Source of the DNA: Polytrichum commune
Lineage: Eukaryota; Streptophyta; Polytrichopsida; Polytrichales; Polytrichaceae
Direction of reading: 5' to 3'
Assembly (NCBI GenBank): GCA_950295325.1
Contig: OX485804.1
Coordinates: 48,918,001-48,982,000 of the forward strand
Length of the DNA stretch: 64,000 nucleotides
Positions within the stretch are counted from its first letter, which is position 1. Every line of letters starts with the position of its first letter. Both the position numbers and the translations under genes were made by a program. Below the pieces are notes generated by a model. The model ran no database searches, was not told where the DNA came from, and saw only the letters and a list, made by a program, of their open reading frames with translations. This document shows, in pieces, positions 54,021-64,000 of this stretch.

Positions 54021-55340
54021 TCATTTGTCTACTTAAAATCCCACCAACTATAGAATAATAATGAGTGTTTAGTTATGGCCATCTTCGTTTGGGGAGTGGC
54101 TTCTTGAAGTCCGTTAATGAAATTAAATAAAGCAAAGTAAAATGACAATGTGTATGTTTGCCATGTCCTATTTGCATGTGAATAGGGAACACAAGTGTAG
54201 ACAACCCGTACACAATCCTAAAAAAGCCTTAAGCATGATTTGGGTTTTGAGATTATGAAGCCCACCATTCCAACTAAAGGGCGAGGCCACATAAACAAGA
54301 AGATTACAAATCTTGTGGCTTTTCCTTCATACACATGGCATTGAGATGCTACATACTTACATAAGTCACCTTTTAGACCTATTATTGTGGCCCACTTTAA
54401 TTTGACATATCATCAAAAGTGAGAAACCTTTCATATCCACATAATATAGTGTGCTTGCGTTGGATTAAATTGTGCAACGAGCCTAGTGCACGGAGCGAGG
54501 GGATTATCATATACAAGCAAACCTCTTATTCATCCAATATAAAAGCTTTGAAACAACGTGTATAATGCACGGTGTTGGACGGAAGCCCTCATGAAGACCC
54601 ATGGGAAGACCCTAGGTCTTGGATTGTTCGATAATTCCACCTTGGCTAGAACATTAGTGTGACCTGAGCAAAGCATATCCACACTAATTTCCCACCTACA
54701 CTAATTAGGACCATTTAGTGTAGCGGCCGGTTCTTAATTACCAATGATGAGTTAGTGCAATTTATGGGTTCCCCTAAATCAAGTGTGTTTTTGGCTTTAC
54801 TTTTTTTGGACTATATGTTCATAAGGAAAGGATATCAAATTCCTCCCCCTACATATAGGTGCACACTCAAGGTATTTGGGTGTTATTTTGTTTGTTTTTG
54901 TGTTCCCCGATTTGTACCATTTCTATTTACACAATGAAACTTGCGATGCATTAGCAAATTTACGATGAAGCATATGCAAAAGTCGGATTGAATATCCCCT
55001 TCCCTTATTTAGGTGTGGTTATGAGATGCTAATTCGATATAATTTGAAACAATCGATGCAAGTTTGCGACATTCCCAAAGCATTGACATAAAAAATGTGA
55101 CATTGTCGAGGTTGGCAGGGACATTGACGGGGCATATATACAATGCGCTAAATCGGTTTGAAAACCGATGATCTCAACAATTGGAGGGCGGGTGTAATTA
55201 TGGAATAACACATGTAATGTTTTGGGTTTACCAACCCGAAGGTTATGTGCGAACTGCCCCAAAGCAATAACGAAATATTGTGTTCATAAAAAAAAAACAT
55301 GAGCTGCTTCAAAAGCTTTTAGGGATTATTGTATTCATTA
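54021..55340. other. intergenic and 3' flank of the transposase; one MITE-end motif
   Basis: CCATTTAGTGTAGC at 54711-54724 resembles the CACTAAATA terminus. An A-run at 55289-55297 lies downstream of the transposase stop (minus strand). No gene is recognised. Confidence 0.4.
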
Positions 55341-56651
55341 CTAATTATCTTCATACATGTTTTGACCTTTCAAAGTCCACAAGTGCTCAATCAGATCTCC
55401 TCTCAGACTGTAGTGAATATCCTCATCTTCTATTTCCTGTGTGTGTTCCAGCAACTGTTCAAAAGTTAATCCTCTCTCCATGGGAACATTGTCATCAAAT
55501 GCAGCCCCAAGTACATTTTCAAGGCCCTGCACACCATTCTCATCATCAATTATCATGTTGTGCAAGATGCAGCAAGCGAACATGATGTCTGAGATCCCTT
55601 GCATTCCCCACTGTCGGCAAGGATTCTGAATGATTGCAAAACGTGCCTGAAGAACGCCAAAACACCTTTCCACATCCTTATGGCAAGCTTCCTGTCTTTT
55701 CGCAAAGTGTTTCCTCTTCTTGTCCTCTGGGTTGTGGATGCTTTGTACAAAGCAGCTCCATTGCGGGTAAATACCATCAGCCAGCAGGTAGTAGCGGTTG
55801 TACACCTGCCCGTTAACCTCAAAGGTCATGTCGCATGCTGCACCGCTCAGCAAGTCATGGATCAAGGGAGACCGATCCAAAACATTAAGGTCATTGTTCG
55901 AACCGGGGAGGCCAAAATCAATGTGCCAAATGTGCAAACTCTGGTCTGCCACTGCTTCCAGGATAATTGATTTCTTGCCGTCTTGATCGCCAAAGTCACC
56001 TTGCCAAGCCACAGGGCAATTCTTCCACTCATAATGCATGCAATCCAAGGAACCAAACATACCTGGAAATCCACGGGCCTCATTGATGGCGAGCTGTTCC
56101 CGACAATCCTCGTACGTGGGTTTCCGCAGGTAGTAGTCCCCGAACTCTGCACGCACTGCAACACAAAACCTGCCCATGCACTCCATGGCGGTGGAGTCAC
56201 TCGTTCGGCAATAGTCGTCCATGGCATCTGCACACAGTCCCAGTGCTAGCATCCGCAGTGCAGCGGTTATCTTTTGGCGCGAAGACAACCCCAGCAACCC
56301 AGCGGCATCTCTTTTTTGAACAAAATACACATCCCGGGCACACACCCTCTCCATAATATAACAAAAAAGCGACCTTCTCATGCGATATCGGCGCCGAAAG
56401 ATATGAGGGCCATAAGTAGGACGATCAGCAAAGTAGTCCTTGTGCATCTGTGCATCCATAATTACTCTGTCACGCTCGATGTTAGCTGCCCTGCCTTGCC
56501 ATGAGCCGCCCGCAGCTCTCCGTGACGGGGCTTCATAGTCAATGAAGTTCTGGAACTGATCAACTGCCATTTCCATGTTCGCGTCATCATCTTCGTCGTC
56601 CTCCAAAAACCTCTCACGGGATTCCTTAAACCTAGATCTCCAAGCCTCCAT
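55341..56651 (-). CDS. intact PIF/Harbinger transposase (plant transposon protein, DDE_Tnp_4/Plant_tran)
   Basis: The 436-residue frame has no stop or shift. The N-terminus is acidic (FLEDDEDDDANMEM), followed by FRRRYRMRRSLFCYIMERV and an HTH-like KITAALRMLALGLCADAMDD region. The catalytic triad is present: Asp203 in GSLDCMHYEWKNCP, Asp292 in YYLLADGIYPQW and Glu328 in DVERCFGVLQARF. The family motifs WHIDFGLPGSNNDLNVLDRS and CCILHNMIIDDE are intact. I chose the ATG at 56651 (GGGGGGATGGAG); the frame stays open to 56723 with a hydrophobic 24-residue extension that looks non-coding. The enzyme would cut the element at its TIRs and insert at TWA. It faces ORF1 at 49.9 kb in convergent orientation. 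Confidence 0.9.
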   Translation of the reverse strand: MEAWRSRFKESRERFLEDDEDDDANMEMAVDQFQNFIDYEAPSRRAAGGSWQGRAANIERDRVIMDAQMHKDYFADRPTYGPHIFRRRYRMRRSLFCYIMERVCARDVYFVQKRDAAGLLGLSSRQKITAALRMLALGLCADAMDDYCRTSDSTAMECMGRFCVAVRAEFGDYYLRKPTYEDCREQLAINEARGFPGMFGSLDCMHYEWKNCPVAWQGDFGDQDGKKSIILEAVADQSLHIWHIDFGLPGSNNDLNVLDRSPLIHDLLSGAACDMTFEVNGQVYNRYYLLADGIYPQWSCFVQSIHNPEDKKRKHFAKRQEACHKDVERCFGVLQARFAIIQNPCRQWGMQGISDIMFACCILHNMIIDDENGVQGLENVLGAAFDDNVPMERGLTFEQLLEHTQEIEDEDIHYSLRGDLIEHLWTLKGQNMYEDN

Positions 56652-57600
56652 CCCCCCAAGAACGATAGAATAAACTTTCAACACAATCCTCCAAAACCCA
56701 ACCCTAAAACCACAACAGAACACTGCTCAGAACTTTAAAAAACTCCGCCACAACACCATGGAACCTCTTGTATGTCAACACGCCCGCGTACTAATAAACC
56801 TCCCAACAACCGCACGAAAATGAACCCACAAGCACCCACACACACACACACTACTTAGTGTCGCTTTACACCTAAAGCACCCACATACTCCTTCAATAGT
56901 TCCAACAAAATTTAAGAACACACTCCCCAAAACTCTTTATGAAAGGCTTCACAAACACCCGTAAACCACCTCTAACACAACCTAAAATATCCCCAAACCC
57001 CACGACCTACACTCCTCCGACATAATGCGAGCAATTTAACCCAAAACCATAACAAAATCCCTAAAAACATATAAGGAGAACTCATTGGAAAATTGCCAAG
57101 CACAATATGTGCTCCCACCTTGGTGTGCACTGCTAATTACGGAGGCGAAGAATGGGGAAGGGAAGCATGGGCGGAGAGGAAGCTGGGAGGAAGGGGGAGG
57201 AGCGGTGACGTGGAAAAGGAGGAAGGGGGGTGGAAGGCCACGGTGTCAGACCGTGGCCCCAGGCAACGCCAAGTGTCCCGTTGGCGCTGACATGCCCGGG
57301 CACGCTGGCTCCATGGGCGGGGCCCGACCCTGGAAGGTCGCCGGCTCCCTGCACAGCTGCCCTCCCCCCGTTGGCGTTGGGGGGAGCCGGTGGCCATGCC
57401 CTCAAAGGGAGGGAGGGACGTGGGACATGATGGGTCATGGGCCGGCCGGCAGCCACAAGCTCAACTTGCAAAAAGTTGAAGTTTTGGGCCAAGGTAAGAG
57501 GAATTTGGACCATTATTATAAGTGCCCGAGATAGTGGAGTTTTGGTGCCTCTTTTCTTTGGCTTTATTATGAACTTTTAACCTCAAGATGAGCCACACTA
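56652..57600. other. 5' flank of the transposase; GC-rich tail with inverted similarity to 49.7 kb
   Basis: A MITE-like terminus, GTGTCGCTTTACACCTAAAG, begins at 56858 after TTA (56855-56857) but has no partner end. The minus strand of 57361-57405 (GGGCATGGCCACCGGCTCCC, then CCAACGCCAACGGG) matches 49697-49737 on the plus strand, bracketing ORF1 and transposase. These are probably subterminal inverted repeats of the second Harbinger element. Frames open here (up to 149 codons) look random. Confidence 0.45.
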
Positions 57601-58177
57601 CACAAAATATGATATTTAGTGTTTGATTAGATTTAGTGTTGTTACCACCCTATCATGCTCAACACTAAATTTCAATTCGAAGATATTTAGTGTTAGACAT
57701 AAATGCGCAGCCGCCTTCCCTACTACCATGTCCCTTCTCTTATCATTGTTAATTTGTTTTTCATATAATTAGTGTTGGACATAAATGCGCCACCACCTTC
57801 CCTACTACCATGTCCCTTCTCCTTCATCATTCTTAATTTTTTTTTCATATAATAAGTGTTAGACATAAATGCGCCACCACCTTCCCTACTACCATGTCCC
57901 TTCTCCTTTTATCCTTGTTAAATTTTAATCATATAATTAGTATTAGACATAAATGCGCCACCACCTTTCCTACTACCATGTCCCTTTTCTTATCATTGTT
58001 GATTTGTTTTTCATATCCTTACTAACACTAAATTTGTGCATGTAACTTCCAAATATTACCATTGTTGAAATTTAGTGTTTGAGGTCACAGTTAAAAGTAC
58101 TTACTTTCATAGGGTTAGTGATATTTAGTGTATGCACTCGTATTTAGTGTATCTATCACTAAATATCATATTTTGTG
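57601..58177. mobile_element. TA-flanked MITE, 577 bp, perfect 21-bp TIR
   Basis: The left end CACAAAATATGATATTTAGT and the right end on the minus strand are identical over 21 bp. TA lies outside both ends (57599-57600, 58178-58179). About 57% of the element is a tandem array of four units (57689-58020). TTTAGTGT/ACACTAAAT words recur near both ends, linking it loosely with the CACTAAATA elements. Confidence 0.85.
57689..58020 (+). repeat. four tandem units of 82-84 bp inside the MITE
   Basis: Units start at 57689, 57771, 57855 and 57939, each with GACATAAATGCGC, CTACTACCATGTCCCTT and a terminal TCATAT.ATT. Differences are mostly point changes and small indels in a T-rich part. Confidence 0.9.
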
Positions 58178-60354
58178 TAGCTAGGACCAACGGTCCACAT
58201 TAGTGGGAGAGTTTCCCATCTTCATAGGAGTTCTATGTCTTGTATGCATGTAGTGAAGTGTACGAGCAAAATTGTAGTACGTTAACATTTACAACATTTA
58301 TGATATGTAGCGTCACGTGTGTAATAATGTCACTTACCCTATTTTAAGGCGTATATGATAAGTTACGCTATTAATCAACAACTTCACCATTAGTGTCACC
58401 TCACGACACTTGGTGGTCAAGTGCGCTTACTGATATTTTGGCATGAGTAAGCTTACGTCATCAATGTTATGAGGTGCATGCTTGTCTTACACACTAGTCT
58501 CCAAGTTGATTAAAAGTACACACAAACGCCACTTGGAATTAGTATGCTCAATAACATATTCCACTTGCATACTAAAACGCATAACGTTCATGATTTTCAC
58601 TTAAAAAATTACCTATGGTGACAAATAATATCATATTGACAATTAGCGGACCTGACCCTTTGAGACCTCTAGGCATCTAGTTTAGGCCCTTCGCAAATAA
58701 TGTATGTCACACAAAATACCATAAACAGTGTAGTGAGGTGACTCTAAGCGGGACAAAAAAATCCTTACTAAAAGCAACAAATTTTAGAAAGAGACGAACT
58801 TTCCCTATCACAAGGGGCTAGGGGCTCCTCATGTTGTCAAGGAGCAATGACTGGCCCTACTGAAGGCATGCTATAAGAAGCCAAAAGTGCCCTTGATGTG
58901 GCTCATGAGCATTTTCCAAAGACAAATTCTCAAGGTCGATTATTCCCCCCCCCCCCCCCCCTTCCCTTGATTATTTATCTTGCACTTGGAAATCATAAAG
59001 CTCTACAACATCCTAGTGAACAAGCATAATGACTTTATTCATTAACAACCCATATTCTATGTACCTCAATGTGGTTGAAAGTTGAATCCCTTTAGTTTTT
59101 CTTTGTTACAGATTTTACTATTTGATGAAGAGAACAATATTAATTGCATTAATATTCCCCACCAAAGTTACAAAACTCATAATTATAGCCGATATAATTA
59201 GAAGTCCCCTGAAATTGAATGCATTCAAATTGTACCCAAAATTAGAAAAGAGAGAAATATCCACAAGTTCAAGTTTGGTCTTGAACTTGGAAAAAGAAAA
59301 GAAAAAGGTGACCAAAGTTGAGACAAAGCTCCATGATTCATCTTTGAGCACTTGCAAATCCCATTGATGGTAAAGAGTTTGACAAATCAGTTGCAAGAGT
59401 GACCCAATATATGGACATAATGCACAAACTGCGAATGTTGTAAGCAAAGCAATGAGTGTTAATTTTCAATTTTGTATAAAATCACTTGAGCTAACTATAT
59501 AAAATATTGCTGACCTAATTATAAGTATGAATAGCATGCATTGTTTATATAGTTTGATGTCTCAAACTTGCAAGTCAACACCCGATTGGGATGCAAATAT
59601 GGAAGAAAAATAGCATCCCTACTTACTCTAAAAGTTTGTGCTTAAAAACTTTCTACAACGACCAAGTTCTATTTCCAGGATACAATGCATCCCATGCCCC
59701 TAATCATCCAAGCGAACTAATCATGCACACTAATCCCATAAGGAACGAACGTTTTCAACCATAAATGTTCGTTTTGCCACGTATTGTAACTTATATCCAC
59801 CTCAATAAGGATTCTTACATCTACAGGTAGAACTTGAAACCAGGGTTTGATGAATAGTGTGTGAACTTCCGTGGGCATGGTAAGTTCATAGTCTCTTTAA
59901 TATCGTAGCTCTCTAGCAGCTCAAGCAAAAGAAAATTCAATTTGAAGGTGCTTAAATTTATGGAAAATTAATTGTGTTGAGTGTTCAAAAAAAAAATGAT
60001 TCAAAGAGTGCATTTATTGGAATCCAACAAAGTAGCATCAAATAACTTTAACAATCTCTTCATGTGGTTTCAATCTCACTCATGGCATAAAAATAAGACA
60101 AAAAAAGAATCAAGAATGAGACAAGCAATCAAGAATCAAATGTCATACTTATTTTAAATTAATTTTTGAGTTTGCCCATTATTGGAATATTATTTTATGG
60201 GCTACCTAACTTACTTTCGCACTTTAATTGATTATTAGGCAGAAAGAGGCCCAAGCTGCTAGAGAGCTACGGGTACACAAATCATGTGTGTGGGTTGGTG
60301 TTGGGCTCTAATTGTGACATGGATCCTATGCATGTGGCCAGTGGGTAGAAAATT
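58178..60354. other. intergenic, no gene recognised
   Basis: A C-run of about 16-18 bases lies at 58946-58963. Overlapping frames of 80-110 codons at 59118-59447 on both strands are not recognisable. Confidence 0.4.
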
Positions 60355-60560
60355 CGACAAATTAACGGGAAAAACCAGCCATTCATTTGAGTTTTAAAAA
60401 CAAACCCCTCAAGATTTGAGAGAAATCACCGATCATTTTAGAGGAATCTTAAAGAATAGACCTTCTATTCCTTAGGAAGAACCAAAAAACGTCAACATGT
60501 AACCGGTTGGACTTGGGAACACTAGGATCTCGACCGGTCATCTTGCCCACCAATTGCGAT
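60355..60560 (+). repeat. dispersed repeat R1, diverged copy
   Basis: Reads AACGGGAAAAACCAGCCATT, GAGAGAAATCACCGATCATT, TTAGAGGAATCTTAAAGAAT and GGATCTCGACCGGTCAT, in the order seen in other copies. Confidence 0.6.
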
Positions 60561-61024
60561 ATTCCCGGACACCGACTTCAACTCATAATTATGGTTTGTA
60601 GCTTCAACTCGTCCATTACTTTGTGTATCTTTATACCTTCTCCCCCACACACGCAAGGCACCTTGCCAACTTGGATGTGTGTAATTATGTCCATTCAACT
60701 TTGCATGCCCATTTAGTAGTTCAATGTTCATTCTTCAGGGAATATCACAGTTGGCGAAGGTAAAGTGGCTCCTTAAGTTTATGGGTATCGATTTCTTACA
60801 TGTTAAAAAACGAAAAGAGACAAGAAGAAGAAGAAATACACAACAATTTATCCTATGACTCCTTCTTAGAACCATCCTCTATAGGAATATCTTCTCTCCG
60901 GCGACATGGATTTAGGGTTTGAGAGTGCAAAAGCGATATCTCATAGGTGGAAGATGATCATTTTTCCTACTATGGGAAATTCTATAATTTCATCTCTTAA
61001 AGCCATGGATTATGACTTGTTAGG

Positions 61025-61268
61025 CCACTCCACACACGAGCCAAAAGCCGTGACCATAAAATATGCCCAAAAGAAAAGTGTCCAAAGGCCGTCCCAAGAC
61101 ACCTCCAAACTCATGTAGTGCGGACCCTCGAGTGTAGTGTGAAGTCATATGTGACCGAGCCCTCAAACAAATGCTATTTCAATGAATTTCTATTCATGCA
61201 GTTTCTCGCGCATGATAGAATAGAATAAATCAACGGTGATGAGCGTTCGGAGTGCCATGATATCCTAG
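61025..61268 (+). repeat. dispersed repeat R4, copy 2
   Basis: GTGTCCAAAGGCCGTCCCA, AGTGTAGTGTGAAGTCAT, AAATGCTATTTCAATGAATT and GAGCGTTCGGAGTGCCATGA match 29505-29880 in order. Confidence 0.7.
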
Positions 61269-63458
61269 CTTTGTGTTAGGCCTTTCTCCAAAAGGTGGTT
61301 TTCAAAAAAAATCCAAACGACCATAAAATTTGATCCATTCGATGCCATGTAGGAATCCATGTAGACTTTACATATATCTTGCATTCACATACTTTGTCGG
61401 TCCCTCAAGCGTGGTGTGAAGCTTGAACTTGGACCGGCTCCGCCTTTTCCACCAATGAAAGTGCTTGAAGTGTAATGGTCACGGGCTCTCAGTCTCATGT
61501 GTGAAATGGCCCTTGGGATGTTGGTTTTGAACTATTGTATTTTGTTCAAGATATGATACTATTGGGTTATGTACATGTAACTTATTGGTTCCTTTCGGAC
61601 ATATATTATGTAAGGGTGACTTCATACTCACCATCTGTGACATTCCAAACAGGTCCGACAAACTCTATATCTGAATCATAAATTTATAAATATATAGTTA
61701 GCTCCATTTTACACACGTTACCAACTTCCATGAGAAAAAAACAATCTATGATTTCTTTGTGGTCATGGTCGGCGGTCCGAAGACCACGACCAAGTGAAAT
61801 TCACACCACATTTTAAGAGCCACAGTCACATGATGTAGAGTATAGCAAACTTGGATATGAACATCTTTTTTAATAATGAAGTTCAAAGTGCTAAATAAAT
61901 TACTCAAAATAAATATGTACCAAATAATAAAAACATTCAAATTATTTGCATTATGTCATAGAAACTTTTGTATTGTGTTGAGACAACCCAAGGGCCGCTT
62001 TATACATGGACCATGAAAACCTAAGGGCGCTTTGAAAACCAATCAAAGGTCGTATCGTGAGTGTTATATATCCAATGGCGTAATTAATGGCCCTCAAGCT
62101 CAGTGTAAAGTAAAAGTGAACCATGTCGAGGGACCACAACATATTCAATGGACACTCCAAAATCATAATAATTCATGTGTTTGTGTCACTTCTTACGTTT
62201 TCACCTCATGGGGTTTGACCACTAAAGGTCCAACCCTTTTCACACGCACACATTGTTCACTTGCTATTAGAATAGTTTTGCAAGAAAGTAACAACTAAGG
62301 AAAGAATACTTGTTGAGATCAATTTGAAGTTCTTTCTCATGGTTTTTGTGTCTCCGTTGTATTTCGTTGCATGCGGATTTTACACATATTTTGGGTCTTT
62401 AGATAATAAAACAATTAGCCACTTGCTATGTCTGTTGTTTAAGTTTATCTCACAAAAAAACTTATGTCATTTATTTCCACAAAAACATCAAGAAAACTGG
62501 ATTTTATTTGCATTCCCACCCACCTCTCCAAAAATTTACTTTGCTAAGGAACATTAAGGGCTAACACATACATTTATTCCTACATTATATGAAACTAAAC
62601 AAACTATAATAAATGTATGATGAAGGCCTAAAAATGACATGTGTACAATAAAGACACAAATATTGGACATAACATTATTCATATCCATAACAATGTTTTG
62701 TGCGATTAACAATATTCCACATGATATTTCCCACATTTCAGTATGAATGTGGTGAATATTAACTAGAATAATGTCAATCCTACATAACATTGTTATGGAT
62801 CTAAATAATGTTATGGAACCAACACTTTGTACCCACATAACTTAAAAAATGTGAAATTATGCATTCAAAACGAGAGGGACAACATGGTAGACATGGTGAA
62901 ATAAAATAAAATATTCAACATTGGTTTGATTATTTTATTGGCAACTCATTCCTCGACATGGGAGAAAGCAACTTGGTGGTGCAACAAAACCCCTATTTTA
63001 CGGGATTTCCTTGGGATTTGGAGGTCCTAGTTTTGGATCCCCTCACGACAATGCAATACTTTCAGTAACCAATGGCAATTTTGTGTTATACCCACCATAT
63101 TTTGATGGGCATGACACGACATCCAGAAAACCATGAAACATTATCCACTCAATGCCTTGTACGTTTTTCATCCCTTTTTTTTCAGTTCCTTTGGTCCCTC
63201 AAGTTCTTGTGGTTTAGGGTAAGCTTAAAGTGAATTTGGATTGTCCATGGCTTCTCAACCAAACAATTTTCATATGATGGATGTAGGGCCCTAGAGCTCT
63301 AGTGTAAAGTAACCCTAATTGGGTTTAGTTGGCATAAAATTAAAGTGACTACCAAACAATATCCAATCTTGGACATTTTAGATTCTAGATCATTTCTCAT
63401 CCAATTTTTAGCATGGTCACTCTTGTTGATGACATTGTGTAAAATGAATGGGGACTAC
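61269..63458. other. intergenic with fragments of CTTTACAC-type MITE ends
   Basis: GGGCCGCTTTATACATGG (61992) and the complementary-type ends CTCAGTGTAAAG (62098) and CTCTAGTGTAAAGTAACCC (63297) are scattered here without clean pairs or duplications. No gene is recognised; the longest frame is about 94 codons on the minus strand at 62554-62838. Confidence 0.4.
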
Positions 63459-64000
63459 CAGTGGTGATTTTTCACAAGGTCCCTAAGATGTCTAGGAACA
63501 TGTTCAAAAAAATTTCCAGTGGAGGGGTTCTTAGAAAATGAACCGGTTTTTGGACGTGTCAAATTTACTTTGGACATGTTCTAAGAATAACGCTTTCATA
63601 AATTTTTCCAAAAAAATGAATGGTATAAATATCAATTTCATTTTGTCATATATGACATGTGAATATAAGCATAATGCAATCAAACCACTAATACCCAATC
63701 AAAATGTCATTCTTGAAGTGCTTGATTCACCTGCATACATTAATTCATCAACCACAAAATTTAGAACCTTTTTAACATAATGTCAAAGATTATAATTGAA
63801 GGTAAACTTAGCAATTGAATATGAATTAGTATATATAAACATGTTCAAAAAATTAAAAATAAAGACCTACTTACCCTTCAACAAAGTGGATGAATTCTCC
63901 TATCCTTCATGTTTCTCCAAACAAGCATCATTGCATTACAATTGATGTTTTCAACTCGAATATTTGCACATGAAATGCGCATCAAAGCATCTAAAGTTTC
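63459..64000 (-). mobile_element. second hAT copy, 3' end, running off the window
   Basis: The end CAGTGGTGATTTTTCACAAG is followed by about 540 bp that match 47559-48360 after removal of the MITE there. At the window edge the minus strand encodes ETLDALMRISCANI, the start of the hAT dimerisation block, here with Met in place of Val. The transposase itself lies beyond the window. Confidence 0.75.

Noticed and set aside
57085-57534. 149-codon plus-strand frame with Gly/Pro-rich sequence
   Set aside because: It lies in the GC-rich flank of the Harbinger element, open in several frames, no domain.
61990-62120. Possible small MITE with GGGCCGCTTTATAC left end and CTCAGTGTAAAG right end
   Set aside because: Ends are too diverged and no TWA duplication could be matched, so kept only as scattered fragments.
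1-64000. CRISPR arrays, bacterial operons, tRNA or rRNA genes
   Set aside because: No regular spacer-repeat arrays, no cloverleaf-like or rRNA sequence seen; the region is eukaryotic. The only tRNA-like signal is the SINE B box.

Overview
This is nuclear DNA of a land plant. It has spliceosomal introns with GTAAGT donors, a receptor-like kinase of plant type, a leucine-rich-repeat gene built from 72-nt exons, a Ty1-copia element, plant-type PIF/Harbinger transposases and many MITEs. I cannot place the lineage; the mix of pogo/CENP-B-like (DDE_1) transposases and an orphan small secreted protein would fit a bryophyte or other non-seed plant, but this is inference. The window is a gene-poor, transposon-rich region with strongly nested insertions.

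Layout. 0-5 kb: a SINE with a 12-bp target duplication, the last two exons of a receptor-like kinase and two inverted-repeat MITEs. 5.2-15.5 kb: a 10.3-kb interval bounded by matching inverted termini and TA dinucleotides. It holds a frameshifted pogo/Tigger-like transposase, a TTA-flanked MITE, a Lemi1-like transposase relic, a well-formed small secreted protein gene, and a third DDE_1 transposase broken by a solo LTR rich in heat-shock-element-like motifs. 16-23 kb: LINE fragments and a decayed, deleted Ty1-copia element with both LTRs. 23.3-24.3 kb: a TAA-flanked element with a near-perfect foldback MITE inside it. 25.3-28.8 kb: a decayed malectin-like/LRR receptor gene. 30-31 kb: an unrecognised membrane-type ORF and a possible two-exon peptide gene, both on the minus strand.

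31.3-38.9 kb: a GC-rich block with a trihelix/Myb-like ORF1 converging on a HARBI1-like DDE transposase (one frameshift). 39-41.5 kb: non-coding DNA with a recurrent GACCATAGTC word. 42-49.5 kb: MITEs and a hAT element relic, several nested in one another with readable target duplications. 49.6-57.5 kb: a second PIF/Harbinger element, with a Myb/NAM-associated-type ORF1 (one in-frame stop) converging on an intact 436-residue transposase. 57.6-64 kb: a TA-flanked MITE with four internal tandem repeats, dispersed repeats, and the end of a second hAT copy.

Functionally, the only well-formed coding sequences are the small secreted protein (11.2 kb), the Harbinger ORF1 at 34 kb and the Harbinger transposase at 55.3-56.7 kb. 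The two Harbinger loci could in principle supply enzymes for the TWA-flanked MITEs seen here. Most other coding material is relic.
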